A stretch of 64,000 nucleotides of DNA from positions 9,021,895 to 9,085,894 of the forward strand of contig NC_039481.1 in the NCBI RefSeq assembly GCF_003590095.1, written 5' to 3'. The notes under the pieces were generated by a model that was not told the DNA's origin, did no database searches, and saw nothing but the letters and a program-made list of their open reading frames with translations. Below, in pieces: positions 34,444-46,371 of the stretch. This DNA is from Trichoplusia ni (lineage: Eukaryota > Arthropoda > Insecta > Lepidoptera > Noctuidae). The position numbers and the translations under genes are program-made. Position 1 is the stretch's first letter. Every line of letters starts with the position of its first letter.

Positions 34444-36247
34444 GTATAACTTCTAGCAGATTTTTGAATTTTTTTTTTGGGTGGCGGATGGTGACTCTTT
34501 ACATGCATGTATCCATTGATTGTATGATAGATAAAGTTGGTTAATTTGTTTTGCTGTCTATATATATAATTCGTTAGACTTTATGGTTGTATAAATATGG
34601 TTGTAGCAAGGTAAATATCTTAACAAATCTCAGGAACCAAATACAAAGAACCTGTTAATGCAGACCCAAAAACACAAAAGCCCAGAAACAATATTTTAAA
34701 GATGACCGGAGAAAAAAAAAACGTAAATTAAAAATCTGAATGTCTCCTTCATTTACTCATACCAACCTTTACACACCTTGTACGCTAGTAAGTGTATTTC
34801 ATGTGTGTACATAATATGTAAGATGCACGGTCATTTAGCGTTCGTGAAAATGTAAACTTTCACCCTCTCTTCTAAATGTTTTGTATTCTAAATTGTCATT
34901 TACTACATTTTTTTTGTTTTGTTTACCTGATGTAAGCCTACCGCTAAACCTTAAAGTAATGCTATAGTTGTTATTGAAGCACAGAACGGTGTTTCTGTTA
35001 CTTATTACTCTAAGAGTAGGCACAATGCTTTAAAGTCAAAGTAACCGTCTCTTTTGTTGAATTATTTTCTTATCATGCTTAGCCACTTGTCTAATTGTCC
35101 CGTCTATAATTAACAATAGTTCTGCATCTACATTCGATTGTCTGTGACTTTTATGCCTACGATAAGGATGGGTATTAATAGGATAATGTGTGAAAAATAT
35201 TCCTCAAACATGGGACACGCTTCCCAGTGCAATGGTTTAAGTTTTGCGACGAGCTCCGGCTATATGCTCGGCTATGAAGAGGCGGGGCAAAAGTAACGTC
35301 CCTGGCGCAGCCCTTAGTCCAACTTAAAGAACGCGTGTATAAAACCAGTTCACCTATCTTTGTACAGTAACAAGCTAACCTAAGTAATGGTGTTGTGCGA
35401 ATAGATGGATATTGAATTAAGCTTGTCATGCAGCATGAAGATATGCAACGCATTGCCATGCACCGACACCAAAGCCCGGATGTCGAGGAACCGCAGTTAT
35501 GGTTAAGTCAATAAGATACTGACATTTCGAGGATATGAGACCATTTATAACAATTACATAAAAAGTACAGCTCCTTCTAGAACTTATACAAGGCTCAATT
35601 ATTCTTGATAATATGTCAAAAGTGTTTGACTTGACAAGAAGATATTTGTAACAAGAATACATAGGAAGATTGTTGACATTGCACTGGATCGAGAAAAAGC
35701 TACAACAATAGCCTCTTCATTTTGATGATGAATAATTTTATTAAATACCTAACTAATACCGCTTTTAAAAATACTCCGACCGTATTGTGATATTCACTTA
35801 GGAAGCAATAATATATTTAAAAAAAAACCTCGAAAACCACTGTAGGACCAGTGAATGAAATTGTTGAATAATACCAAGACCAATACCAAGTATTTTTCCT
35901 AAAGAAAGCTTTAGATTCTCATTCAGAAAAGCAGATTAACAATTTGACCGGTCATGTTTTTGATATATTTTCTGTACAAAAGACCCACATAGTTTTTGAG
36001 GTCTTATCATGTTTAATTTAAGACTGTAAAAGTAAATAGCTGTATGGCTGTATGCTTAAGAACAACAAAAATTTTATTGAGACACCTTCGGAACATCCAG
36101 AGAGCAAAACAAAAAATATATGAAAAATATTTTTATTACATTTTTTTTACTTAAGAAACGTAACATGAGATGAAGGACTTAAAATTAAAATTGTTATACC
36201 TAGTATCACTTTTAACTTTATTTCATGAAACTTTTGGGGGTCGGCAT
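34444..36247. other. Convergent spacer between genes D and E
   Basis: No gene seen. The block at 35200-35490 is more GC-rich and contains an inverted relative of the repeat at 20656-20697. The rest is AT-rich. Confidence 0.55.
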
Positions 36248-38696
36248 TTACAAGTTGTCGTTGAGGACTTCCAACACGACAATCTCGAGCAGCTTGTTGA
36301 TTTCTTTCTGTAATACAAAAATAAAGGATTAATTAATAAATACTTACTCCAAGCACTCTGTTGTCAAGATACTAAGTTTCTACTTCATCATTTTTGAGCT
36401 CGTATACTTCAACATTATCATGATAGATCTTTATTATGGATAGTTTTAGTTTCTGTTTTAATTGTAGATTGACAATAATCGATTTATTGGATTCTGATAT
36501 CCAATTAACAAAGCCTATCAACTAAATTCAATTTAGTCGTGTTTCAGTGTTAACAGTCACTGGCCAATCGAAACAGGCGATTTTTGTTTATTCTGATTAT
36601 ATTTAGGCCACGTACTTAATGTTGCTGGCGTAGATACTTACGGAATGAGACTTGAGGGTGTCAGGAATCGTGGCGCCGAGGAACTCATTGATCTGCTCGG
36701 AGTAGTTGTTTCCTTGGATGACTAGGCGGACGTTAGACTGGAAGGAAATAAAATAATTATAAAAAGAAAACAGGTTCATCTTGAACAAAATACTGCCCAA
36801 AAACTAACCATCAATTCAATAAATTGTTGATAAACAAGAAAATTTATATTTTTACCAAATAACGGTATTTTCAATATGCTTTCCAAAAAATTATTTATTT
36901 TGGTAAGTTTCCTTCGTGTTTTGCAAAGCGTGAATTGCCGATATTTCTGCCCAGCAGTAAGCTTGATAAGTTAACTTTAGCATAAAAGCAACACATGAAG
37001 ACTCATACCTCAATGCCGCGGAGAGAGAAGTCAATGTCAACACTTCGAATGGAGATGCCAGAGATGATACCAATGCTGACGCGAACGTTGCCGGTGACGC
37101 GGATCCTGTCGATCACAACCCTGGAATAAGGAGGAACATTGTAAGTAAATAGTTATGACCAGTTGTTGTTGTACAAATGAAAAGAGATCATACGAACAAT
37201 GCTGTTGACACAGATTCGAAAAGTAATGAAAATGTTAAGGATATTATAGAAATATTAACGTATATAGCGTAGACGCTGGATGATCTTAAATGTTTTTGAT
37301 TTGAGTAAATTATCTAATGTGCAATATAGTTTGCTGCTTAGCTATTGCCAAAATACTTACGTGCCAGACACTAGACCTTCGATGTCGTTGCTGAAAATTG
37401 TAGCTTTAGCAGCGGAAGCACCTGAAATAATAATATTTTATTTTAATCTTTTTATGATCTTAACAGATAGTGAATATCCTACACATTGTCCTAAGTGTGT
37501 ACATTTTTAAGTTAAATTTTTCCACAGTGAATGCTGATAATATTTTTTAAATAAAAATCAAAGACGAGGTCGAGTCGAAGTTTTATTATTGTAGGGAAAC
37601 TTGGTAAAAATTTACTCTACAAAACTCCAAAAGGTACTTAAGAGCTAACTAAGATTTAACGGTAATGACTATTACAATAAATTGTGCATTTACTTACCGA
37701 CAGCAAACTCAACACGGGGAATTTCAATGTCGAATGTAAGACGAGATGTGAGAACACCGTAGTTTATTCTGTTGACCTTGATGTTGCTGAGACCAGTACT
37801 CAAAATCTCTTCGACGAATGCTGCATAGTTGAAGATCCTGAAGAAGATCAAAATTCTAAATTACTTAATAGATGACATAGAAAAAATAACATCAGTCAAC
37901 ATTCAACAACTTCATTCATCAGTTTTACTGTTGAATGAAGATAACGTATCTGATATACTGTTTAAGGAATCTTTAGTAGACGTTAATAAAAACAAAATCT
38001 AAATTAATGTCAAAATTCTACGACTCGTAGACTCTAAATGTTTATCCAGCTTCGGTTCTATTCAACTGGGAGTAATTTGATAGACAAAAAACTTTAAATA
38101 TGTTCTTATACTCAATCTGAAGTGCATTCAAAGAACTTCATGATACTGGAAACTAAGAATAATAATTGTATGAACAAAATAAATTACTTACACAGGTACT
38201 GGCAGAGCGTACGAGCTGTCTTCCCTCTTGATGTAAAGGGGGTCAAGACCTGCATCCTTGATGGATTGGCTTAAGTCATCAATGGCGCTGATGATCTGAC
38301 CAGTAACGATACGCTCGTCATTGTAGTCAACTGGAAATTTAAAGAAATTGTATGAGACGACCGAAAAAGCATCTTATCTCTTCGAAAAGACAATAAAAGA
38401 TTAAAGACCATAATGTTCAATTACATGTGATTGCATGCCATTGTTGGGACTGTTTAAGGCTTTTATTCTTAAAGGGAGAATATATAACAAGATCTTATTT
38501 CATTACTACAAACTTCTACTTTAAGATACCGAAACAAGTCTACATTTACATTAGCAAGTTTCATTTGTTTAGAGATAGTTTTTCATCTATTTGGAAAAGA
38601 AGAGAAGAAGAAAATGCACTTACTACCGGCGACTCCGTACCGGGGCACAGCACTGATGCTGGCAATCAAACAAGCGAAAGCGATGAAACTTTTCAT
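36248..38696 (-). CDS. Gene E: secreted TULIP-fold (group-7 allergen/JHBP-like) protein, 226 aa
   Basis: Coding exons are 38696-38624, 38330-38192, 37837-37698, 37421-37361, 37120-37009, 36737-36642 and 36307-36248 (TAA), all GT-AG with family phases. The signal peptide is MKSFIAFACLIASISAVP. Blocks are SQSIKDAGLDPLYIKRED, YALPVP, LSTGLSNIKVNRINY, LTFDIEIPRVEF, VRVSIGIISGISI, RLVIQGNNYSEQIN and KEINKLLEIVVLE. The mature part has no cysteine. By eye exons 2-3 match gene D best, exon 5 matches gene C best and exon 6 matches gene B best, so the gene looks like a mosaic. It converges with D across 34.4-36.2 kb. A minus-strand AATAAA lies at 36222-36217, only about 26 nt past the stop. Function is inferred only from family. 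Confidence 0.88.
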
Positions 38697-38978
38697 GGTG
38701 ATAATTTTTTGAATCTGTAATTGAAATCATTTATTATAATATAATTCACATAGTACTATTAGTTTATTGAAACTATAATAATGTAGCACTGAGGTTTTAT
38801 AGAAATATCATCAAAGTTTAATTTATTTGTATGAAAAAAAAAGTTTATTTTTCTAATATAGTATTCACTCTTGATCTATTTGATGACCTCCCAATTCTTT
38901 AAAGGCTAGAAATTGATTTTTTTTTATTCAATTTTGTTTTTCTGCTACTATAATTAATCAACAATGAACAAAACTTAC

Positions 38979-39035
38979 CTTGAAAGTAATTACTGTTGAA
39001 TAACATAAACGCATCGCACATCAAACGATTTTATA
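38979..39035 (-). promoter_or_regulatory. Gene E TATA box and non-coding first exon
   Basis: The minus strand reads TATAAAA at 39035-39029. A leader exon begins about 30 nt downstream and ends at 38979 with a GTAAGT donor. The ATG exon begins near 38714 after a TTACAG acceptor. AGATAA lies at 39090-39095, about 55 nt upstream of the TATA box. Confidence 0.6.
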
Positions 39036-39326
39036 CCATTCGGAAGCAATTCGATATCAGTCGCAAAATAATCAGCAATCTCATCTTAAAGATAATCTTT
39101 TAATTGTTTATTGTACGTCTGTTTACATTATAAAAATATTTTTTACCTAATGAACAAATAATCTATTGTGCCGACAAATCCGTTTTTTAGAGGCATGACA
39201 TGTGCATGGCTCTGGAACTTAGCTAGATCCGGTTAGACTGGAAGCCGACGAATAAGCCCAGTTGATAACGATGATGATTTGTGCGGGTAGCACTTACACG
39301 CACTAGCAGATAGGTAAAACTAGCTA

Positions 39327-41052
39327 AGGTAAAAGCACCTATTACGGAGGTATTTCGCAACATTTGAAAGTAAGAAACAAAAATAAGCATTTGTATGTAT
39401 TTCTAAAGGTGGAAAAAAATTATATCATTAAAAGTGGAATTTATATTTTGTATTGCGGTTGAGATTATGATTCTGTTGATGATATTTCTTATTTTAAAAA
39501 AATATTTAGATAGTCTGGTCGATTTTCCCTAATACGGAGGTAAAATTTTGCTCTGATCCTATTACTGCGGTAGACGGCTCCTAATACGGAGGGTCAGAAC
39601 TTATATTCATTAAAGTTCCGTACAAATAATATTTATTTAATAATATTAATGTGTTAGTAAAAGTTTTTCCTTTATTGAAAATTGATTTTATTAAATTGCG
39701 TAATCAAATTAATGGTAAATGATTTTTTTCCATTTTGAGTAACTCTGACAATGACATCTAATATGTATGGGACCCAAATACGGTTAGGCCTAACGGCTTA
39801 TTGTCATGGCGTAACATAAAGCTACAGGAAACTGTATTCCCTTAAATTGAAATGGAAAATTGTTGAGAATCAATAGTATTCGAGGGATTAAATCACTTTC
39901 CCCGGCACCCGCAGTTCTACAGAACAACGTCTATGGATAAAACTGAAAAATAAGGTATAATTATACCAAGTTTCATCGAAATCGAACAGTTATTTTTCTC
40001 GTGATGCCTGAACATACAGACAGACAAAATAAATTTTAATCACATATTTGGGTTTGGTCACTCGCTGCTGTTTATTCTTTCAATATTTTTTGTGTACAGA
40101 ATTGACCCTTCTACAGATTTATTAAATTTATAGATAAATGAATAGAACCGTAATAGGAGATCTTAGAACCCTACACGGAGTTACCTGGAAATAATTACCG
40201 CCGTAATAGGAAAACTACTCATGTTTTCGATAATCTTAATTCTGACCCATAAATATTTCGATAAACAAAAGAGTAAAAATGCCTAATCAAATATTAACAG
40301 TTTTTTGGCTCAGATTTGTAAAACTCAAATCAAAATTTATACAAAATAAATGTTTTGTGATAAATCAAAATACACCTTCCCATTCTTGCCTCTTCTAAGA
40401 AACTAAAATTTTTTGCTCGACAGTTTTCATATTTAACTAGATTTCCAATTAAGAACACATACCACAGAATATGGTTTCTAAGTTATGTGATTAATAATTA
40501 TTTCAACTAAACTTGAAACTAATTGAATAAGTTAATCAATTGAAAGTTATAAACAATTAAACATGACCAGTACTTTTCCTATTTCGGAGTCATGCCACCG
40601 TATTAGGATTAATTTTCAAAATATGTATCGTATTACGGCGGTATTTTATTTTTAATTTTTTTGGTAAAAAATGACTTACAAATATAAAATAAGCTATTTA
40701 AATAATGAGTGTAATAATAAGAAAATGCTATAAATAACAAAAGAACAAACTCGAACGGCATCTTAATACGAAAAACTTAGTTTCTAAATATTTGTGTTCT
40801 TACTTTTGTTGTTCCGTGTTTGTATGGAAACACCTCTCACGTCGATTACGTTACAGAGATTGATTGATTTTGTTGTGTTGTCTATGTGCTATAATTGCAA
40901 ATGTCAGTTAAGGCAAAAAGTAAAAGATTTTGAATAAATAGTTTCGGTTTTGGTCTACCTACACTGAATAAAACGGGAATAAAACGCGAAAATAGAAATA
41001 CCACCGTAATAGGAAGCGATTTTGACTACCGCCGTATTAGGAGCGTTTACCT
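39327..41052. mobile_element. Non-autonomous DNA transposon with subterminal repeats
   Basis: Termini AGGTAAAAGCACCTATTACG (39327) and the reverse complement of CGTTTACCT (41052) match over about 26 bp with four mismatches, flanked by TA on both sides. The tip motif CCTAWTACGGMGGTA recurs inside, at 39528, 39558, 39580, 40147, 40169, 40197, 40578, 40595, 40629 and 40999, in both orientations. No transposase frame is present, so any mobility would need a partner elsewhere. Confidence 0.75.
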
Positions 41053-42724
41053 TATAGATATATTTTTGCAAGTACTTTCAAGCTTTTTTCGGCTGGATAA
41101 TCACAGATTATGCGAAGCATTCCCAATGCAAACCTACAGGTTTCATATGATGGGTATTAAAAAAACTGCCTTAAAGATTTTGGGTAAACGGAACGTCGCT
41201 CTACTTTGTTCTAAGAGTGCGCTTTAAACAACTCAATCAAGTCCCTTTTCATCAGCAGTAAGTTGGCGTTCTTGTATTTTTTTATTATTTACTTCTTATC
41301 AATAGCCTTTGTAATTACGTCTTGAATTACAACGTAGATCGTATCTTCGCTAATAATTCTAATTACTCCAATTACATCCTAATATCTTTTGCATACGTTA
41401 GTATCGTGAAAGAACCGCGACCTAAATCTAATCGTCAGATAAATATCATGATCGATGCGTACATCAATTTACAAATATAAAATAATATCACCAAGCGTAA
41501 TCTTAGAACGCCTTTGATGGAAGCCAGAAGCCGTTATTGTTGTAAGATTTAAATAAAAACTCAATGGAATAAATGTGATTGTGTAATTATTCTGCGACTT
41601 TAAAATATTTTTTTTTTATTATTAGCAGGCACTATTTCTTCTGTTATAACATGATAGCTGTCCCAGCAAACGTCTTTTTGCCACATTGTAGAAAAAATGT
41701 TATCCGATTCTCGAATATGTACTCAAAATTTTATAACAATCGGTTGAGTGACACGAGAATTTTATATGAAAGAGGTTTTCTTGAAAATAAAATTTAAACA
41801 TGTTTTCGAAATTTTCTTATATTAAAAAAAACAGGACAAAATCCCAGTCCTGAGTGTTCTTTGGCCTAAGTGCTACTTTGACCATGTCCTAAGTACTACT
41901 TCAATAAGATTTTAACCTAGCCTTGACCAGATGATAGTGTGGATTTTCCCGTTTGTAAAACGTTTAAGTTCAAGTTCCGACAAAAAGAACCAAACCAATT
42001 CTTTTTGAAATCGGTTGTAATATAAAAAAATTAAATCAATCCAAAAGTTGGCAAGACGTGGATATACTGAGTAAATATTTACTTCAGTCAATTTTTATTT
42101 TTTTCAGAAAGTATATACGGAACACTCATTATCCCGAATTTGACTGGCATTTGATACCGAAATAATATAAATACCGAAAAAAATACCCAAGGTCTATTTT
42201 GTAACCTTGTATTTGAAAAAATGACTTTCATGAAGGCTAAATGATAATGCAGGTGGTTTATCTAAATGTTTGACAATTCAAGATCGTTATCTAATTGATA
42301 AAACTAATTAAGTTAGAACAAATAAATTCCTGTGTTCAGCATCTAATGAAGTCGGTGGCTATAAAATTTTGCCGGTACTAAATTTTGCTACGAGAATATC
42401 ATTGTCTAAAACGATTTTACTTAGATGTTAAAGGATACAGGAGTTATATTTATATACGGTTTTCTCATTCTTACTTAAGGGAATTGCCCGACTACTTTCA
42501 GACCGTTTCAGACCAGTCAAGTCAAGTCATACTCAACTCAATCAATCCGATTCACAAAACATATTTTAATAACATAGGAGACATGGTTCCAGTTTCAGGT
42601 TTAGCACTGGAGAATAAATTCAACATATAACAATCTAGGACTAAGAATGTATGCTCTATTGTGACGACACAAACTTCTATGAGATCGATTTTCCTACTCC
42701 TTTAATTCAGATTTTGGAGTCTTA

Positions 42725-42900
42725 AACATGGCTTACAAGTGTTCCACTGCTGGGCACAGGCTTCTTTCCATATAGAATGATTCAGTGTCGCAACGGGCTG
42801 GCGATTTCAGATTCCAATATTTGGAATTCAGGTTTTTTCACGTTGATCTCCTTTGCCGTTTGTCAGCGCCAGTCAGCGGTGCCTTCGAACCCGAACATGG
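42725..42900 (-). mobile_element. Degraded LINE fragment
   Basis: GTGTTCCACTGCTGGGCACA and AGTGTCGCAACGGGCTGGCG followed by TTTCAGATTCCAATATTTGG are recognisable from lepidopteran non-LTR elements. Orientation is inferred from the 3' tail motif. Confidence 0.5.
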
Positions 42901-45900
42901 ATCATACAATTTTAATTTTAAAAAAGATTTTTCAAATACCATGAAAATAATCTCAAGTGCACCAGTTGATTTTCAAGAATAATAAGGGATTCTTTTATTA
43001 ATTGTTATTTTAATTGTTTCTGGGAGGACTATTTTTTTTTTGCAAACAATACTAGATTTTATTAATTTCTATTTTCATCATGACGATAGAAGGGCTAAAT
43101 TCAATTGGGCAATAAATAAAAATACAAATTATATACAAGCATTTATTTTTATAATTAAACACAAACTTTGCAAACATTCAATAATGCAATCATAGCACTA
43201 ATGTTATTTAACTTACTTGAATCGCTATTAGAATCGAAAAAAGATAACTTTCAATTTAAAATAAGAATACGGAAAATTGTCGTAGGCCTTGACGTCATAC
43301 CTCCTACATTAGGCCATTTGTAATACATTGATTATTTATTATACATTTAATATTATAGCCAAGCGGAGTACCCAAGCAAAGAGGCAGTGGATTAGGAGCA
43401 ACGGAATTATCACGCTATTCGAATTTCACAGAACATTACGTCGATAGTGTTTTGTCGATGTCTGTTTTTCACTTAAATTATACAACAAAAAGAACAACAG
43501 TATATACTTTAAAAAATATTTTTACTATAAAATAAATCACTTAGCGAGAATTTAAGATATACTCACAAGAAATAAAAGGAAGACAAAAAGGTTAAATTAT
43601 AAAAATATTAATGTATACGAGTATGTCACTATTGTATAATTCACAAAAAAAATGCACTTTCGCTCAAACATTTGCACGCAACTTATGTTCTGTAAAATTC
43701 ATTGTCACGTGACTCAGGATCAGCTATTTTAATAGACCAAAGAATTACGGTAATACAATAAATAATGGAATAATATATTTTATTGTCTTAGCAATATCAT
43801 GTGATTTAAATTTGTTATTGTATCATAATAATTAACACAATTACGTTGCAAAAACTAATGTTTATTTTTAATCTGTTTGAGACATCAAATTGGTGCAAAT
43901 AATATTTATCTTTGATTTCTATCGATCGACGACTCTCTTACATATTATCGCCATTTCTTTGCGTAATTTTGACCAAAATATTTCTTTTTATCAGTGTAAT
44001 TAGCTCTTTATTAGTTTTCACACCATAATTGGAAGTCAACGACCGTTATACAAATGCAGAAACAAAAGAAAAACTTATGAAATCCTTTTTTATCGCATTT
44101 GTTTAAGCATTTTTTTTAATCTGTATAGCAAAATTCAACCTATATACCCTTCTCAGATTTTCCAATCTCATTTGGCACTACGCGACGCTTTGAACAAGAA
44201 AATAATTAAAGAAAAAAAATAACAGTGCATTGAGAAATAACGCGTACTACATCTACCAGTATAACCTATGTATCAATATATATAAAAGTGAATAAGAGGC
44301 ACTCTATAGGTTTATACGCAGATCTAGAATAAGCGTAATCCGTGAAACATCGAATGTGGAACTAGAAACATGAATTACTATACATTAACTAACATAGCGA
44401 ATAAAGACACCGTCCATCCGAATATACCACCGTAGCCTATGAAAATAATACAACAGAAGCACAAAACTACGTAAATATTACATTTAGCATCTATATCTCA
44501 TAGGTATCGTCTTCCACAACAGGTTAATATTTTCGATAAATACAATATAGGCACCCGTCAGAACTGCCCTTTAAAAAAAGTAGTAAGGGCATCACGAGTC
44601 CCTACATAATACTAACACCCATTTATTTACATCAATGAAGTATGCGGTTTTCTAGTCGGCTGTCGCGAAAAAACTTACAGTATTGTACTAGGTAATATTT
44701 ATCTTAAATCTCGAATTGTAAAGATTCATCTATCGTCCACCAATATTTGAAAGCTGAACTGCTGGCACTACGATCTCTAAGCTAGATGTATCGATCCTAA
44801 ACGTAATGTACTAAATTTTTGTATCATCTAATACGTTCAGTATACTACATTCTGTACACTTACCTTTCCTTGCAGTTTCGTCGTCTGTTTATCCTATTGT
44901 ATCAATTGGTTTATTTATTACATCATTTTGAAATTTATCTTTCCTTATATGTGTTTCATCCGCTGCGTTTGTTTTACTTGCTTCTATAGTCTTAAATTCA
45001 TATTCTTTTTGTTAGTTTGTTTGTGTCCGACGAACCTCATAATTCCCACCGACTGCTTCACTTCGAACCGTCATAACACGTACAACTTTCTAATATTGGT
45101 CCGCTACAGAGTTGTGAAATGATCTAGCTTATATTAAACTTACTATCTAAGGCTATAATGAACTTAAATTTTTCTATGCCTTGCGTGATATGTATTGCGT
45201 TAGAGGCGATTTAAAGCTAACATTTTTAATCAGTTTCTCATATCTACGCCTTCACAGAACTTCGTAACACACCGCAGACTTGGAAACTTGCCACTTAGCA
45301 TTATGAAGACAAAGTTGACCTTTCATGAAACGTCACACCACACGGCAAAACTCCTTTAACCTACAAGAGATATGTAGATACTTACACTATGACGAAATTA
45401 CGACTACCAGTAATCTATAATTTGTTATTAACAATTGATATGTAGTTGGAGAAATCACTCCCTTTAAAATATAACATTAAAATTTAAACAATACGTTACA
45501 TCGCTTACGTTTAACTATTGAACTTAACAGATATCTAGACGAATATTAATGGACTCAGCAATTCAACACTCGAGGTGGCTTACAACTAAAATACTCTACT
45601 TTATAAAAATAACTTAATAAGAAAATATTCCAGAATATTTTTTGGCTGTAACACATAATGTACGAATAATTTGTTCACTAATAATAATTACTAACTTTAC
45701 TAAATAGAGGCGACTGAAATTGTTTAACTAAAATCACAACGACGTCATAATCAGGATTTTCGATTAGTGACTGCACTTTGGACTTTAAGTTTGTTAATAA
45801 TAAACATGTACAATTTTTTTGTTTGTCTTCTATCAAAATCAGAAATCAATATACTGTATACAATATCTGGATTATAGACCTTAATAGGCAGTTATCATAA

Positions 45901-46290
45901 TCATGTCTTCTGTCTTTATCAATTGAAAACAAATGACGAGACCAATTAAAACGACGACGTAATTATCTTAGTTATGCAACCCTAGCCGCCTTTGTATTAG
46001 AACACAATGCATTTGGGTGTGTTGCTGCTTGGAGATTTTTGGAATGACCATATCAGTCCTTTATTTTGAGGGTTTCTTCTGTTCATTCAAATTCATTAGG
46101 TTCATCATAATTAGGTTTTTCAACTTCATGTTGTTCTTTCACGAATTTATATTTGAATAAATCTATTGTCCTTCAATAGCAAATTGTCTCTGAAGACTGG
46201 TTCCTCAAATATCTCAAAGCAACATCACACCCATATCAATATTTTTTAACATATAAGCATTAGACGAAGCAAAGGAAACAACAAAGTGGA

Positions 46291-46370
46291 CTACAGCAGA
46301 CCACAGTAGACCACAGCCGACAACAGTAGACCACAGTAGACCGCAGTAGACCAAAGAAGACCACAATAGA
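46291..46370 (-). repeat. 10-bp tandem repeat at the start of the ace-1 3' UTR
   Basis: Eight consecutive units of a degenerate decamer (plus-strand consensus CCACAGTAGA) fill the segment. The array ends one nucleotide from the ace-1 stop codon. Units vary at one to three positions, so the array is not freshly expanded. Confidence 0.85.
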
Positions 46371-46371
46371 C

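Larger units (their letters stand above)
39036..46371. other. Gap between gene E and ace-1
   Basis: Holds LINE 3' fragments (39218-39280, 42725-42900), the 1.7-kb inverted-repeat element (39327-41052), long AT-rich DNA and the ace-1 3' UTR up to about 46.0 kb. No coding exons are seen. The ORFs present are short and lack family resemblance. Confidence 0.55.

Noticed and set aside
12461..38696. Classical JHBP or takeout genes
   Set aside because: The proteins lack the paired N-terminal cysteines of those families, so only the broader TULIP-like call is kept.
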